Positions 26,570-35,870 of a DNA stretch of 49,575 nucleotides are shown here, piece by piece. The stretch spans positions 1-49,575 of the forward strand of contig CALGMO010000060.1 of assembly GCA_937961665.1 (NCBI GenBank), given 5' to 3'. This stretch comes from an uncultured Fimbriimonadaceae bacterium. Lineage in GTDB: Bacteria > Armatimonadota > Fimbriimonadia > Fimbriimonadales > Fimbriimonadaceae. Each line of letters starts with the position of its first letter. Position 1 is the first letter of the stretch. The translations under genes and the position numbers were made by a program. The notes below the pieces were generated by a model. That model was given only the letters and a program-made list of their open reading frames with translations, searched no databases and was not told where the DNA came from.

Positions 26570-28635
26570 ACCAGAAGGCTCTGCAAGCCGGTCCGGTCGA
26601 CTTTCTGCTGGCCGCCCTCTCGGCCTCGTGCGCGGTGTACGCGGCGGGCATGGGCGTCTACAAGCCGTCGATCGCGCTGTTCGCCGTCGGAGGGGTCGTG
26701 GTCGGCGCGCTCGTCGGCTTCCTCCTGTCGACCATGGTCCCTTCGCTGCGGACCGGGGGAAGCTTCCTGTACGTCTGCGCGGTGGCGACGGCCGTGATTC
26801 TGGCCCCCGCCCTCAACCGCGTTCTGCCCGACGGCGGGTTCCCGGACATGCTGGTGATCGCCGCTGTGCTGATCTGGATGGCGATCCTGGGATCGTTCTT
26901 CGCCTGGAGCGAGTCGTCGCTGCTGTTCCAGTCGGTTCCGTCCGTCGCGCTGTTCGGTATGGTCGGCGCCTGGGACACCTTCGCCGGGGCGAAGTGGCTG
27001 TTCTACCTGTACATCGTGCTTACCGCCGCCTTGCTGGCACGGGCCCAGCGGCGCCTGATGCTGCGGTACGCGCAGGCCGCGGGCGTGAGCAGCGAACACC
27101 GGCTGGAGCTGGGACCGTGGCGCGGCAAGGCCGGGCCGCTGTGGTTCGCCGCGATGGCCGGCGGTGTGCTGCTCACGGGTCTGGTCGGCGCGCCGGTGAT
27201 CCAGCAGACCGTGGAGCCGGTGACGCGCAACCTTGGGGTCTCGCTGCCCAAGGCGGTCGTCACACCGACCCCGACGCTCGCGAGCTCCAGCCCCCTCACC
27301 GAATCCAGCGAGTACCGCGTGGGCAAGGGGCCGGTGTTCCTCAGCAAGGCCGAGCTGATGCGCCTCGACCTCGACGAGCCCGGACCCGTGTATCTCCGCG
27401 CCTTCAGCTACGAGGCGTTCGACGGCAACCGGTGGTCCAAGGACCTCGGCCAGGTTAGCCCGATGGGCGGATTCGGGCGCTGGAATCCGATCTCGCCCTC
27501 GGCGAGGGCACGCAATCCCGACCTGGGCGATGCGGCCGTCCACCTCCGCGAGATCCGCTACCAGTTCCGCGTCACGGGGATGCTACGCGGTTCGTTCCCG
27601 GCTCCCGGAGCGCTCGTGGAGCTGCAGCCGCTGCTGGCCCGGGGCCAGAGGTGGCGGGCATCCGACATCTCGCCGGGCACCCTGACGTTCCGCGCGACGG
27701 CCCTCGCTCCCGACCCCGACTTCCAGCCGACGGAGGCCCCGCGCTTCCTGCCGGAGGACCTGTTCCGCGGAGTCTACGGCCGCAGCGACGAGTCGACCGC
27801 CAGGGTGCGCCAGTTCGCGCGCAGGGTCACCCAAGGCGCGAAGAACGACTACGACGCGGCCCTCCGGCTCGAGCGGGCCATCGGGGAGCAGGCGCTGTAC
27901 AACACCGACGCGCCCGCCGTGCCGTCCGGCGAGAACGCCGTCGACTGGTTCCTGTTCGAGTCGAAGGAGGGCTACTGCGACCTGTACGCCAGCGCCATGG
28001 TGGTCGGCGCCCGATCGCTCGGCCTTCCCGCGCGCTACGTCACCGGCTTTCTGGCGGGCCAGGAGAAGGACTCGCGCGACGAGAACGGCTGGCTGGTGGT
28101 CCGCGAGTCGGACGCCCACGCCTGGGCCGAGGTCTACTTCGACGGCGTCGGCTGGGTTCCCTTCGATCCCACGACCTACGCCCAGGTCAAGAACGGCGAC
28201 ACCTCGGCCGATCGACAAACCCCCGCTTGGTGGCGATCGGAGCTGGGACGCAAGCTGATCGTGGGCGGCTTGGCGGGAACCGCCCTCCTGGGCCTTCTGT
28301 TCGGCCTGGTCGCCCGGCCCAAGCCCAAAGCCGCGGCGCGCGGCCCGTTGCCGGATCGGGAGCTCTCCAAGGCCGTGTCGGCCTTCGAGGCGGCCCTGCG
28401 CGCGGCCGCGTCCCGGCCCCGCCGGCCCTGCGAAACCCTGGCGGAGTATGCGGACCGCGCCCGGCCGTCCCTCGGCCCCGTCGCCGACGAGGCCCGGGAA
28501 CTCGCCGCGGCGCTGGAGCGGCTCCTCTACGCCCCGCCCGAGTCCGCAGGCGATCAGCCCCGCGACTTGGCGGCCAGGGCGCACGCCCTCCGTAGGGCCG
28601 CGCGCCAAGCGGCGAGATCCAGGAAGGTAACGTAG
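26566..28635 (+). CDS. Membrane transglutaminase-like protein (TgpA-like)
   Basis: Membrane protein of 689 aa with a transglutaminase/protease-like core. The first 200 residues hold about six transmembrane helices; then an extracytoplasmic part carries the transglutaminase domain with the triad C471 (EGYCDLYASAMVVGARSLGLP), H518 (SDAHAWAEVYFD) and D534 (WVPFDPT). A final helix near 565-585 (LIVGGLAGTALLGLLFGLV) leads to a cytoplasmic DUF4129-like tail. It matches the TgpA-type organisation and is encoded right behind MoxR and DUF58, the canonical set. The ATG overlaps the DUF58 stop; the stop TAG overlaps the -10 of the next gene. Cross-linking or cysteine-protease activity is predicted, the target unknown. 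Confidence 0.9.
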   Translation: MNQKALQAGPVDFLLAALSASCAVYAAGMGVYKPSIALFAVGGVVVGALVGFLLSTMVPSLRTGGSFLYVCAVATAVILAPALNRVLPDGGFPDMLVIAAVLIWMAILGSFFAWSESSLLFQSVPSVALFGMVGAWDTFAGAKWLFYLYIVLTAALLARAQRRLMLRYAQAAGVSSEHRLELGPWRGKAGPLWFAAMAGGVLLTGLVGAPVIQQTVEPVTRNLGVSLPKAVVTPTPTLASSSPLTESSEYRVGKGPVFLSKAELMRLDLDEPGPVYLRAFSYEAFDGNRWSKDLGQVSPMGGFGRWNPISPSARARNPDLGDAAVHLREIRYQFRVTGMLRGSFPAPGALVELQPLLARGQRWRASDISPGTLTFRATALAPDPDFQPTEAPRFLPEDLFRGVYGRSDESTARVRQFARRVTQGAKNDYDAALRLERAIGEQALYNTDAPAVPSGENAVDWFLFESKEGYCDLYASAMVVGARSLGLPARYVTGFLAGQEKDSRDENGWLVVRESDAHAWAEVYFDGVGWVPFDPTTYAQVKNGDTSADRQTPAWWRSELGRKLIVGGLAGTALLGLLFGLVARPKPKAAARGPLPDRELSKAVSAFEAALRAAASRPRRPCETLAEYADRARPSLGPVADEARELAAALERLLYAPPESAGDQPRDLAARAHALRRAARQAARSRKVT

Positions 28636-28639
28636 GGAC

Positions 28640-29866
28640 GTGATGTTCCTCGGTCTCTTGGCGGCGGCCGCGAGCCTGCAGTCCTCCGGCCCGATTCCGG
28701 TTCGCTTGGCCGGAGGACCCGGCGATTGGCGCCTGGAGCGGGCGGGCAAGCCCTACTTCGTCCGTGGGATCGGCGGAAGCTTCAGCCTCTCGCTCGCCAA
28801 GGCGCACGGCGCGAACAGCGTGCGCACCTGGGGCGCGGACAACCAACTGGCCCTCTTGGACCAAGCCCATCGGATGGGCATGACCGTCACCCTGGGCATC
28901 TGGCTGGGGCATCGCGAGCACGGGTTCGACTACGCCAACCGCGAGCAGGTCGCCGAGCAGCTTCGGCGCGTCGAGCGGGACGTCCGGAAGTACAAGGATC
29001 ACCCCGCCCTCCTGATGTGGGGCCTCGGCAACGAGATGGAGAACGGCGCGGACCCGGAGCTGGTCTGGAAGGCGGTAGGGGAGATCGCCCGCACGGTGAA
29101 GCGCCTGGACCCGAACCACCCCACGATGACCGTGGTCGCCGAGATCGACGACGCGAAGATCGCCGCCATCCTCCGGCACGCGCCGGACATCGACGTGCTG
29201 GGGGTCAACTCCTACGGCGGCCTGTTCAGCCTGCCCGCCCGCCTCGCCAAGGCCGGCTGGACCAAGCCGTATGTGGTGACCGAGTTCGGTCCGATGGGCC
29301 CTTGGGAGTCCCCCAAGACCTCCTACGGGGCGCCGCTCGAGGCGAACTCCACCGAGAAGGGCAAGCGCTACGCGGCCGGCTACCTGGAGGCCGTCGCCGA
29401 GGCGAAGGGACGGTGCCTGGGCTCCTACGCCTTTCTGTGGGGACACAAGCCCGAGGGCACGCCGACGTGGTTCGGCATGGTTCTCCCGACCGGCGACCTG
29501 CTGGAGGCCGTCGACGCGATGGCCGTCTGCTGGACCGGCAAGCCGCCGGCCAACCGCGCGCCCCAGATCGTGCAGGCCGAGTGCGACGCCTCGGGCAAGG
29601 AACTGACCGGTGGAGCGCCGATCTCGGCCAGACTGACCGTGCGGGACCCCGACGGCGACCGGCTCGCCTACCGATGGTTCGTCCTTCCCGACCGCCCGGA
29701 CGCGAAGTTCGACGAGCCGGTGCCCACCGAGGCCGAGGAGGCCGACGGCCCCAGCGTCCGCCTCACCGCCCCGCGCGACCCCGGCCGGTACCGGCTGTAC
29801 GTCGTGGCGAGGGACGGCAAGGGCAGGGCGGCCATGGCCAACTGGCCCTTCGCGGTCCGGCCCTGA
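28640..29866 (+). CDS. Glycoside hydrolase (GH2/GH5-type TIM barrel), secreted
   Basis: Secreted clan GH-A enzyme of 408 aa. A signal peptide (MMFLGLLAAAASLQSS) leads to a Glyco_hydro_2_C-like barrel: KPYFVRGIGGSFSL (strand 1), SVRTWGADNQLALLDQAHRMG, acid/base E132 in GLGNEMEN, and nucleophile E215 in VVTEFGPMG. After about residue 310 comes a beta-sandwich (ISARLTVRDPDGDRLAYRWF) resembling a PKD/cadherin-like module. GTG 28640 is chosen because TAACGT (28628-28633) lies exactly 6 nt upstream; the ATG two bases later in frame (28643) is an alternative. It lies 4 nt behind the transglutaminase gene but appears to have its own leaderless promoter. Substrate is probably a beta-mannan or beta-glucan; not decidable. 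Confidence 0.84.
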   Translation: MMFLGLLAAAASLQSSGPIPVRLAGGPGDWRLERAGKPYFVRGIGGSFSLSLAKAHGANSVRTWGADNQLALLDQAHRMGMTVTLGIWLGHREHGFDYANREQVAEQLRRVERDVRKYKDHPALLMWGLGNEMENGADPELVWKAVGEIARTVKRLDPNHPTMTVVAEIDDAKIAAILRHAPDIDVLGVNSYGGLFSLPARLAKAGWTKPYVVTEFGPMGPWESPKTSYGAPLEANSTEKGKRYAAGYLEAVAEAKGRCLGSYAFLWGHKPEGTPTWFGMVLPTGDLLEAVDAMAVCWTGKPPANRAPQIVQAECDASGKELTGGAPISARLTVRDPDGDRLAYRWFVLPDRPDAKFDEPVPTEAEEADGPSVRLTAPRDPGRYRLYVVARDGKGRAAMANWPFAVRP

Positions 29867-29876
29867 TCGGCCCCGT

Positions 29877-30413
29877 CTAGGGCGTTCCGGCCTGCGGGGG
29901 CGGAGCGGCCTGGTCGCGAAGGTCCGAGAGCTCCGTCAGAGCGTCCTCGATCCGCCCCAGGAGGTCCTGGAACGGTTCCTCGAGGCTCGGCGGAGCGACC
30001 TCCTGCAGGTCCAGCAGCTGGTTGCGGGCCTCCTCGAGGTCCGCCGCGGCGTCCTCCAGAGCTTCCAGGGCCCTCTCGAGGGCGGAGCGGGCGCCACCCG
30101 GCTGGCGGGCCATCTCCTCGGCGGGAGGCGGGTCCTCGGAGTGCTCCGCGAGGGTGCGGCCCGCACCGTCGAGGAGGTCCCGGAGATCCCGAAGGGCCGC
30201 CTCGGTGGCCGGCTTGCCCTTGGCCCTGCGGACCGCCTCGTCGGCTGACTCCACACAGTCCGCGAGCATGGACGTGACGGCCCCGAAGCCGAAGGACAGC
30301 TCCTGCAGTCTCGCGTACTCGGCGGCGGCTGGGACGCCCGTCTGCTCCGCGGTCCTCGCGCAGGCCGAACCGAGCAGCGCCAGAAGGGCCAGCCATCGCA
30401 CCGCGAACGCCAT
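29877..30413 (-). CDS. Helical lipoprotein of unknown function
   Basis: I do not recognise this 178-aa product. It has an N-terminal hydrophobic segment ending in LLALLGSAC, giving a lipoprotein-type Cys18 although Gly at -3 is not ideal. The mature part is almost all helical and acidic, with a long coiled-coil-like region (ARSALERALEALEDAAADLE, EEPFQDLLGRIEDALTELSDLRDQ) and a Pro-rich end. Start is ATG 30413: TAGGTT lies 4 nt and TAGCCT 9 nt upstream (minus strand), no Shine-Dalgarno. It is divergent from the ChaN operon over 53 bp and convergent with the hydrolase, 10 nt apart. A periplasmic structural or spacer protein is possible; this is a guess. Confidence 0.7.
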   Translation of the reverse strand: MAFAVRWLALLALLGSACARTAEQTGVPAAAEYARLQELSFGFGAVTSMLADCVESADEAVRRAKGKPATEAALRDLRDLLDGAGRTLAEHSEDPPPAEEMARQPGGARSALERALEALEDAAADLEEARNQLLDLQEVAPPSLEEPFQDLLGRIEDALTELSDLRDQAAPPPQAGTP

Positions 30414-30466
30414 CGGGAACCTAGGCTACCCCTTCCCGCCCGCGGACTTCTGTGGGATACTGGGCC
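30414..30466. promoter_or_regulatory. Divergent promoters, lipoprotein / ChaN operon
   Basis: Minus strand: TAGGTT (30418-30423) and TAGCCT (30423-30428). Plus strand: GATACT (30456-30461), 5 nt before the ChaN ATG at 30467. No Shine-Dalgarno in either direction. Confidence 0.4.
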
Positions 30467-31348
30467 ATGTTCGGCTTGCCGCTGTTCGTCGCCGCGGCGC
30501 TCCCGCAGGACGCCCCCGACCCCTTGCGCCTCCCGATCGGACGCCCCGGCCTTGTTCGGGTGCAGGCGGGAACGCTCGTGGACACCGCCACCGGCGCGAC
30601 GGTGGGCCTGGACGCCGTCGTCCGAGCCGCCGAGGGCAGGCGCTTCGTGATCCTCGGCGAGTCGCACGACGACGCCTCCCACCACCGGTTCCAAGCCGAG
30701 GTGATCGAGGCCCTGGCCAAGGCCGGCCGGCGGGTGATCGTGGGCCTGGAGATGTTCACCCGCCCCGTGCAGGACCGCCTCAACCCCTGGACCCTCGGGT
30801 GGAAGACCGAGGAGGAGTTCCTCCAGGAATCGGAGTGGAAGACCCAGTGGGGCTTCGACTTCGCCCTGTACCGGCCGGTGTTCGAGGCCGTGCGACGGAA
30901 CCGCCTGCCGATGGTGGCGCTCAACGTGCCGCGCGACTGGGTCCGGGCCGTCGGCAGGGGCGGCCTGTCTGCCCTGCAGCCCGAGCAGCGCGCCCAGCTG
31001 CCCGAGCGGATCGACCTGGGATGGCGGGATCACCGCAGGCTGTTCGAGGCGATGATGGGCGGCCACCCCATGACCGGATCCCAAGGCGACAACATCTACG
31101 CGGCCCAGGTTCTGTGGGACGTGGGCATGGCCGACACGGCCATCCAGGCCATGGATCGCTGGCGCCGGTCGCCCAAAGCCGTGATGGTCATCCTGGCCGG
31201 CTCCGGGCACGCCCTGTACGGCCTGGGAATCAACGGTCGGATCCGGGAACGGACCGGAGAGCCGGTCCTCACCGTCGTGATGGTGGGCCGCGAGGGCGAG
31301 GTGTCCCGCGGCGTCGCCGACTTCGTCTACGCCTCCCCCAAGCCATGA
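30467..31348 (+). CDS. ChaN family (haem-binding uptake-like) protein
   Basis: Member of the ChaN/Tiki-like (EreA-like) superfamily, 293 aa; ChaN of Campylobacter binds two haems and helps iron uptake, but many homologues are uncharacterised. The signature segments are present: VILGESHDDASHHRFQAEVI (E-S-H region, residues about 61-80), VGLEMFTRPVQ (E-M-F) and the C-terminal ILAGSGHALYGLGI (GxxH). A short N-terminal hydrophobic stretch (MFGLPLFVAAALP) may act as a signal peptide. The ATG at 30467 is preferred over the GTG at 30452 because GATACT sits 5 nt before it. Its stop overlaps the rhamnosidase start by ATGA, so it is the first gene of a three-gene operon. Why it precedes hydrolases is unclear. 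Confidence 0.87.
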   Translation: MFGLPLFVAAALPQDAPDPLRLPIGRPGLVRVQAGTLVDTATGATVGLDAVVRAAEGRRFVILGESHDDASHHRFQAEVIEALAKAGRRVIVGLEMFTRPVQDRLNPWTLGWKTEEEFLQESEWKTQWGFDFALYRPVFEAVRRNRLPMVALNVPRDWVRAVGRGGLSALQPEQRAQLPERIDLGWRDHRRLFEAMMGGHPMTGSQGDNIYAAQVLWDVGMADTAIQAMDRWRRSPKAVMVILAGSGHALYGLGINGRIRERTGEPVLTVVMVGREGEVSRGVADFVYASPKP

Positions 31349-34300
31349 TCCCGATCCTCGCTCTGATCGCACTGGAGAACGCACCGATGCACCTGAAGCC
31401 GATCGACCTGCGCTGCGAATACCGCCGCAACCCGCTGGGGGTCGAGGATCCCCGCCCCCGACTGTCGTTCCGCCTGGAGGCCTCGCCCGCCGGCAGCCGC
31501 GACCGCCGCCAGACCGCCTACCGCATCGTGGTCGCCAGCTCCGAGGCCAAGCTGGCCAAGGGCGAATACGACCTGTGGGACACCGGCAAGGTGGCTTCCT
31601 CCGAGACCACGCACATCGAGTACGGAGGGAGGCCGCTCGCCATGGCGGAGCGCGCCTTCTGGAAGGCCAAAGCTTGGGACGAGGCCGACAGGGAGGGTCC
31701 GTGGAGCGACGCGGCCTTCTGGGGGGCCGGCCTGCTCGCGCCCGAGAACGCCCGGGCCAAGTGGATCGGACTCGACACCAAGCCCGCGCCCAACCCCGAG
31801 GAGGACGACCTCGCCGCGCTGAAGGGCTCCCGGTGGATCGGCCTCGGGGACATGATGAACGCCGCCGCCGGCAGCTACGGCTTCCGCCGCACGTTCGTGG
31901 CCGAGGGCGACTGCCACGGGTACCTGTATCTCTCCGCCGACGACGCGTTCCGGGTGTATCTGGACGGCCGGTTCGTCCGCCTGGGAGACAGCCACAAGGC
32001 CGTCACCAAGGTCGATCTGGGCACGATCGCGGGCGGCTTCCACACGCTGGCCATCGAGGTCGTGAACTACTCCAAAGGGCCGAGCGCGCTCGCGGCGATC
32101 CTGGCGCTGCGCTCCCCGGCAGGGCTCAAGACGGTGGCCACGAACTCCGAGTGGAAGGCCTCCGGCCGCCTGGCGGAGGGCTGGCATCTTCCTTCCTACG
32201 ACGATTCCGGGTGGGCCGCCGCCACCGAGGGACCCGCCGCAGGGGAGAATCCGTGGTCCGGCCTGACGCCGGTGCCGTTCCACCGCATCGGCCCGCCCGT
32301 GCACCTGCGGAAGGAGTTCGCGCTGCGCAAGCGGGTCGCCCGCGCCACCGCGTTCGTGTCGGCGCTGGGCGCCTACCGCGTGTGGATCAACGGCCGACGC
32401 ATCCACGACGACGAGCTGATGCCGGGATACGTGGACTACCGCAAGCGGGCCTACGCCCTGGCCTACGACGTCACGCCGTTCCTCCGCGAGGGTCCGAACG
32501 CCGTCGGCGCGCTGCTCGCCGAAGGATGGTACGGCAGCTACCTGTGCTTCACCGGCCGAGACCGCTGGTTCGGCGGCGCGCCGAAGCTGTTCGTGCAGGT
32601 CGAGATCGAATACGACGACGGTTCGACGGACCGCCTGGTCACGGACGGATCTTGGAAGGCCTCCACCGGTCCGATCCAGTACGCCGACCTGCTGATGGGC
32701 ACCCGAACCGACACGCGGATCGACCTCGGCGAATGGACGCGCTGGGGCTACGACGACCGGTCGTGGAGGACCCCGGAGGTCGCCGACTCCCCGGGAACGC
32801 CGGTCTTCCGCTGCCACCCCGGCGAGCCGATCCGCAGGCAGGAGCGCATCACCGCCAAGGAGTGTTGGGAATCGGCGCCCGGCGTTTGGACCTTCGACCT
32901 CGGGCAGAACATGGTCGGCTGGGTCCAGCTGCGGGTGCAGGGCGAGCCCGGCCAGGTCGTCCGCCTGCGCCACGCCGAGATGCTGAACCCGGACCGCACG
33001 GCGTACACCACCAACCTCCGCGCCGCCCGGGCGACGGACGAGTTCGTGCTGGCCGGCGGCCCGCAGACGCTCGAGCCGGCGTTCACGTTCCACGGCTTCC
33101 GCTACGTGGAGGTCGCCGGCCTGACGCGCAGGCCCAAGCCGACGGACGTGGTGGGCGTCGTCCTGAACTCCGACCTGGACACCACCGGCCGGTTCCAGTG
33201 CTCGCATCCGCTGGTGAACCAGCTGGTGCACAACATCCTCTGGGGCCAGAAGGGCAACTACCTGGACGTGCCCACCGACTGCCCCCAGCGCGACGAGCGG
33301 GCCGGATGGACGGGCGACGCGCAGTTCTTCATGGGCACGGCGGCGTACATGATGGACGTCGCGCCGTTCTTCGCCAAGTGGCTCGAGGACCTGGTCACCG
33401 ACGGCCAGGACGCGGACGGAGCCTTCCCGGACATCGCCCCGAACCTGAACCTCGGCACCGGGAACGTCGCCTGGGGCGACGCGGCGCTGGTCTGCACCGA
33501 GCGGATCCACCGGGTGTACGGCGACCGCCGCGTGCTGGAGCGCTACCTGCCGGCCTTCGAGCGGTACGCCGAGTACATGGCCCAGCGCAGCGACGACGGC
33601 GTGCGCGGATACGGCGCCTACGGCGACTGGCTGAACCTCGGCGGCGGGGCCAAGGCCGAGGTGATCGGCACCGCCTACCACGCCCAGATGCTGCGCCTGA
33701 TCGCCGAGATGCACGCCGAGCTGGGCCACGAGGAGCAAGCCCGCACGTGGGCCGAGCGGGCGGACCGCGTCAAGAGGCGCTTCCAAGAGCTGTTCGTGGC
33801 CGAGGACGGCTCGATCCTCGAGAGCAGCCAGACCGGCTACGCGCTGGCGTTCGCGTTCGACCTGGTGCCGGACGATCGGCGCGCCCGAACCGCCGCCAAG
33901 TTCCGCGAGGAGATGGCCAAGCACGGGTACAAGAACGCCACCGGGTTCATCGGCACGCCGATCCTGCTACCCGCCCTCCAGAAGGCCGGCCTCGCGGACG
34001 TCGCGCAGAAGGTGCTGCTGCAGGAGGAGTTCCCCAGCTGGCTGTTGCCGGTCAAGCTCGGCGCAACCACGATCTGGGAGCGCTGGGACGGATGGCTGCC
34101 GGACCGCGGCTTCCAAGACCCGGGCATGAACTCGTTCAACCACTACGCGTTCGGCTCCGTCGGCCAGTTCCTCTTCGAGTCGGTCGCGGGCATCCGCCCC
34201 GCCGAGCCGGGGTTCCGGCGCGTCCGCATCGAGCCGCTCCCCGTCCGCGGCCTGACCTGGGTGGAGGCTTCCTACGAGAGCATCCACGGCCCGATCGGCG

Positions 34301-34494
34301 TCTCGTGGCGCAAGCGCGGCAAGAGGCTCCAGCTCAGCGTGACCGTCCCGCCGAACGTGCAGGCCGAGATCCCGCTCCCGGCCGACGCCTCGGGCGTGAG
34401 GCTGGACGGCAAGCCGCTGCCGTCGGGCGCCGGGCCCATCCTGTCGCTCGGCTCGGGCGCCTACCGCCTCGATCTGCCGCTCGTGGAGCCATGA
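31345..34494 (+). CDS. GH78 alpha-L-rhamnosidase
   Basis: Inverting alpha-L-rhamnosidase (1049 aa) that removes terminal rhamnose from plant glycosides, pectin side chains or bacterial polysaccharides. Domains in order: an N-terminal Ig-like domain (LRCEYRRNPLGVEDPRPRLS), the rhamnosidase N-terminal beta-sandwich with an extra jelly-roll insertion at about 190-270 (GYLYLSADDAFRVYLDGRFV), and the (alpha/alpha)6 barrel at about 600-930. In the barrel, DCPQRDERAGWTGD carries general acid E651 and D658, and TIWERWDGW has general base E912, positions corresponding to the RhaB residues by alignment. A C-terminal beta-sandwich follows. The start ATG overlaps the ChaN stop (ATGA) and its stop overlaps the DUF3863 start. 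Whether it is exported is unclear. Confidence 0.93.
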   Translation: MIPILALIALENAPMHLKPIDLRCEYRRNPLGVEDPRPRLSFRLEASPAGSRDRRQTAYRIVVASSEAKLAKGEYDLWDTGKVASSETTHIEYGGRPLAMAERAFWKAKAWDEADREGPWSDAAFWGAGLLAPENARAKWIGLDTKPAPNPEEDDLAALKGSRWIGLGDMMNAAAGSYGFRRTFVAEGDCHGYLYLSADDAFRVYLDGRFVRLGDSHKAVTKVDLGTIAGGFHTLAIEVVNYSKGPSALAAILALRSPAGLKTVATNSEWKASGRLAEGWHLPSYDDSGWAAATEGPAAGENPWSGLTPVPFHRIGPPVHLRKEFALRKRVARATAFVSALGAYRVWINGRRIHDDELMPGYVDYRKRAYALAYDVTPFLREGPNAVGALLAEGWYGSYLCFTGRDRWFGGAPKLFVQVEIEYDDGSTDRLVTDGSWKASTGPIQYADLLMGTRTDTRIDLGEWTRWGYDDRSWRTPEVADSPGTPVFRCHPGEPIRRQERITAKECWESAPGVWTFDLGQNMVGWVQLRVQGEPGQVVRLRHAEMLNPDRTAYTTNLRAARATDEFVLAGGPQTLEPAFTFHGFRYVEVAGLTRRPKPTDVVGVVLNSDLDTTGRFQCSHPLVNQLVHNILWGQKGNYLDVPTDCPQRDERAGWTGDAQFFMGTAAYMMDVAPFFAKWLEDLVTDGQDADGAFPDIAPNLNLGTGNVAWGDAALVCTERIHRVYGDRRVLERYLPAFERYAEYMAQRSDDGVRGYGAYGDWLNLGGGAKAEVIGTAYHAQMLRLIAEMHAELGHEEQARTWAERADRVKRRFQELFVAEDGSILESSQTGYALAFAFDLVPDDRRARTAAKFREEMAKHGYKNATGFIGTPILLPALQKAGLADVAQKVLLQEEFPSWLLPVKLGATTIWERWDGWLPDRGFQDPGMNSFNHYAFGSVGQFLFESVAGIRPAEPGFRRVRIEPLPVRGLTWVEASYESIHGPIGVSWRKRGKRLQLSVTVPPNVQAEIPLPADASGVRLDGKPLPSGAGPILSLGSGAYRLDLPLVEP

Positions 34495-35867
34495 ACCGCC
34501 GCGAGTTCTTACGACAGGCGTTCACCCTGGGCCTCGGCTCCAGGCTGCCGGGATCGAGCCCCCAGGCCAAGCCGAAGCCGATCGGCGGCGTGACGGGCGG
34601 AAGGTTCCTCACGATCAACCTGCTGGTGCGGGTCAATCAGATCGAGGCCGGGCGCGGCAAGAACCTGGGCGAGGACGAGAGCCGGTGGCACACCCCGGAG
34701 AACGTCCGCAAGCTTCGCGAGGCCATCGGACGGGCCGTCCCCGGCGCCAAGGTCGGCTGGGGATTCAGCCCGCTCGCGCTGACCGATCCGAGGGACAACT
34801 ACAGGGCGATCCGCGAGTACGCGCTGGAGTGCCACGCCGAGAAGGGGGACGAGCCGACCCTCACCATCGGCGGGTTCTTCGCCAACATGCACAACACCCG
34901 CGAGGAGGTCGACCGCGACATCGCCGACGGCCTCGCGGCGCTGGCCGATTGGGTCGGGGGCGCCTATAAGCCGCGGTTCGCCATCGCCGGCTTCCTCTCC
35001 GCGGCCAACCTAAGGACCCTCGCCGACAGGCACGGGGTGCGCGCCTGCCAGGGGCATATGTGGAGCCAGCACGCCATCGACCTGGGGGACAGCGACGGGT
35101 CCATCGCCTACCCCTACTACCCCTCCGCCGAGCACTCCCTCAAGCCGGCCCAGGGCAAGGCCGACCTCGTCGACTGCCTGAACCTGGACGGCTGGACCGT
35201 GGACTTCCTGGCCGCCCGGCGGGCCGGCACCGGGCCGGGATTCAACAGCCGGCTCGGGCTGGGGCCGATCGAGGCCCTCTACCAAGGCAACATGCCGATC
35301 GCCCAAGGCCTGTTCGAGATGATGGAGACCGCCTCCGCGCACTACGACCGCGGCTTCCAGCTCAACGGATTCGGCTGGTGCACGCTGGCGTGGGAGGTCT
35401 CGCTGCTGGGGCAGTTCGGCGACCGCACGCCCGAGTTCGAGAGGTTCCTGCGCGAGGCCGCCGCCAGGTGGGACGGGCTGAGGGTCGTGCCGATGGGAGA
35501 GTTCGCCGAGGCCTTCCGGCGCGAGCACAAGGACAACTCCGGCCTCGCCTACCGGTTCGTGCAGCGCGGAACGGGCGTGTTCGGCTCGGACGCCGAGCTG
35601 GAGATCCGGTGGCACATGGACCGACGGCTCCGCCTCGCGATCCTGCGCGACTGGACCGAGCGCACCCCGTGGAGGGTGATCGACCTCACGCGCTACGACC
35701 TGCCCGCCAAGGAGCCTGAGCGGCCCCAGCGCGACTGGAGCCTGATGAACCGGATCAACCAGAAGGGCCTGCGCCCGCAGGACAAGCCCACGCCGTTCGA
35801 CGAGCTCGCTCCGGAAGACCGCGAGTACGCGCGCGAGGCGTACGAGGGCCTTCTGAAGATCGACTGA
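34491..35867 (+). CDS. DUF3863 family protein with Tat-type signal
   Basis: A 458-aa product of the DUF3863 family (no characterised function), recognised from INLLVRVNQIEAGRGKNLGE, the TIGGFFANMHN segment, RFAIAGFLSAANLRTLAD, GSIAYPYYPSAEHSLKPAQG and DCLNLDGWTVDFLAARR; the second half fits the associated DUF3864-type region. The N-terminus MNRREFLRQAF has the twin-arginine pattern RREFL, which suggests export of a folded, perhaps cofactor- or metal-containing protein. The order of conserved His, Trp and Tyr residues looks like a sugar-active or barrel enzyme, but this is inference. Its ATG overlaps the rhamnosidase stop (ATGA). It ends 3 nt from the convergent ruvB stop. Association with the rhamnosidase suggests a step in degrading rhamnosylated glycans. 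Confidence 0.82.
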   Translation: MNRREFLRQAFTLGLGSRLPGSSPQAKPKPIGGVTGGRFLTINLLVRVNQIEAGRGKNLGEDESRWHTPENVRKLREAIGRAVPGAKVGWGFSPLALTDPRDNYRAIREYALECHAEKGDEPTLTIGGFFANMHNTREEVDRDIADGLAALADWVGGAYKPRFAIAGFLSAANLRTLADRHGVRACQGHMWSQHAIDLGDSDGSIAYPYYPSAEHSLKPAQGKADLVDCLNLDGWTVDFLAARRAGTGPGFNSRLGLGPIEALYQGNMPIAQGLFEMMETASAHYDRGFQLNGFGWCTLAWEVSLLGQFGDRTPEFERFLREAAARWDGLRVVPMGEFAEAFRREHKDNSGLAYRFVQRGTGVFGSDAELEIRWHMDRRLRLAILRDWTERTPWRVIDLTRYDLPAKEPERPQRDWSLMNRINQKGLRPQDKPTPFDELAPEDREYAREAYEGLLKID

Positions 35868-35870
35868 GGC

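Noticed and set aside
30022-31344. Upstream extension of the rhamnosidase frame
   Set aside because: It crosses the lipoprotein and ChaN genes in other frames and shows no domain; the ATGA overlap at 31345 is the natural start.
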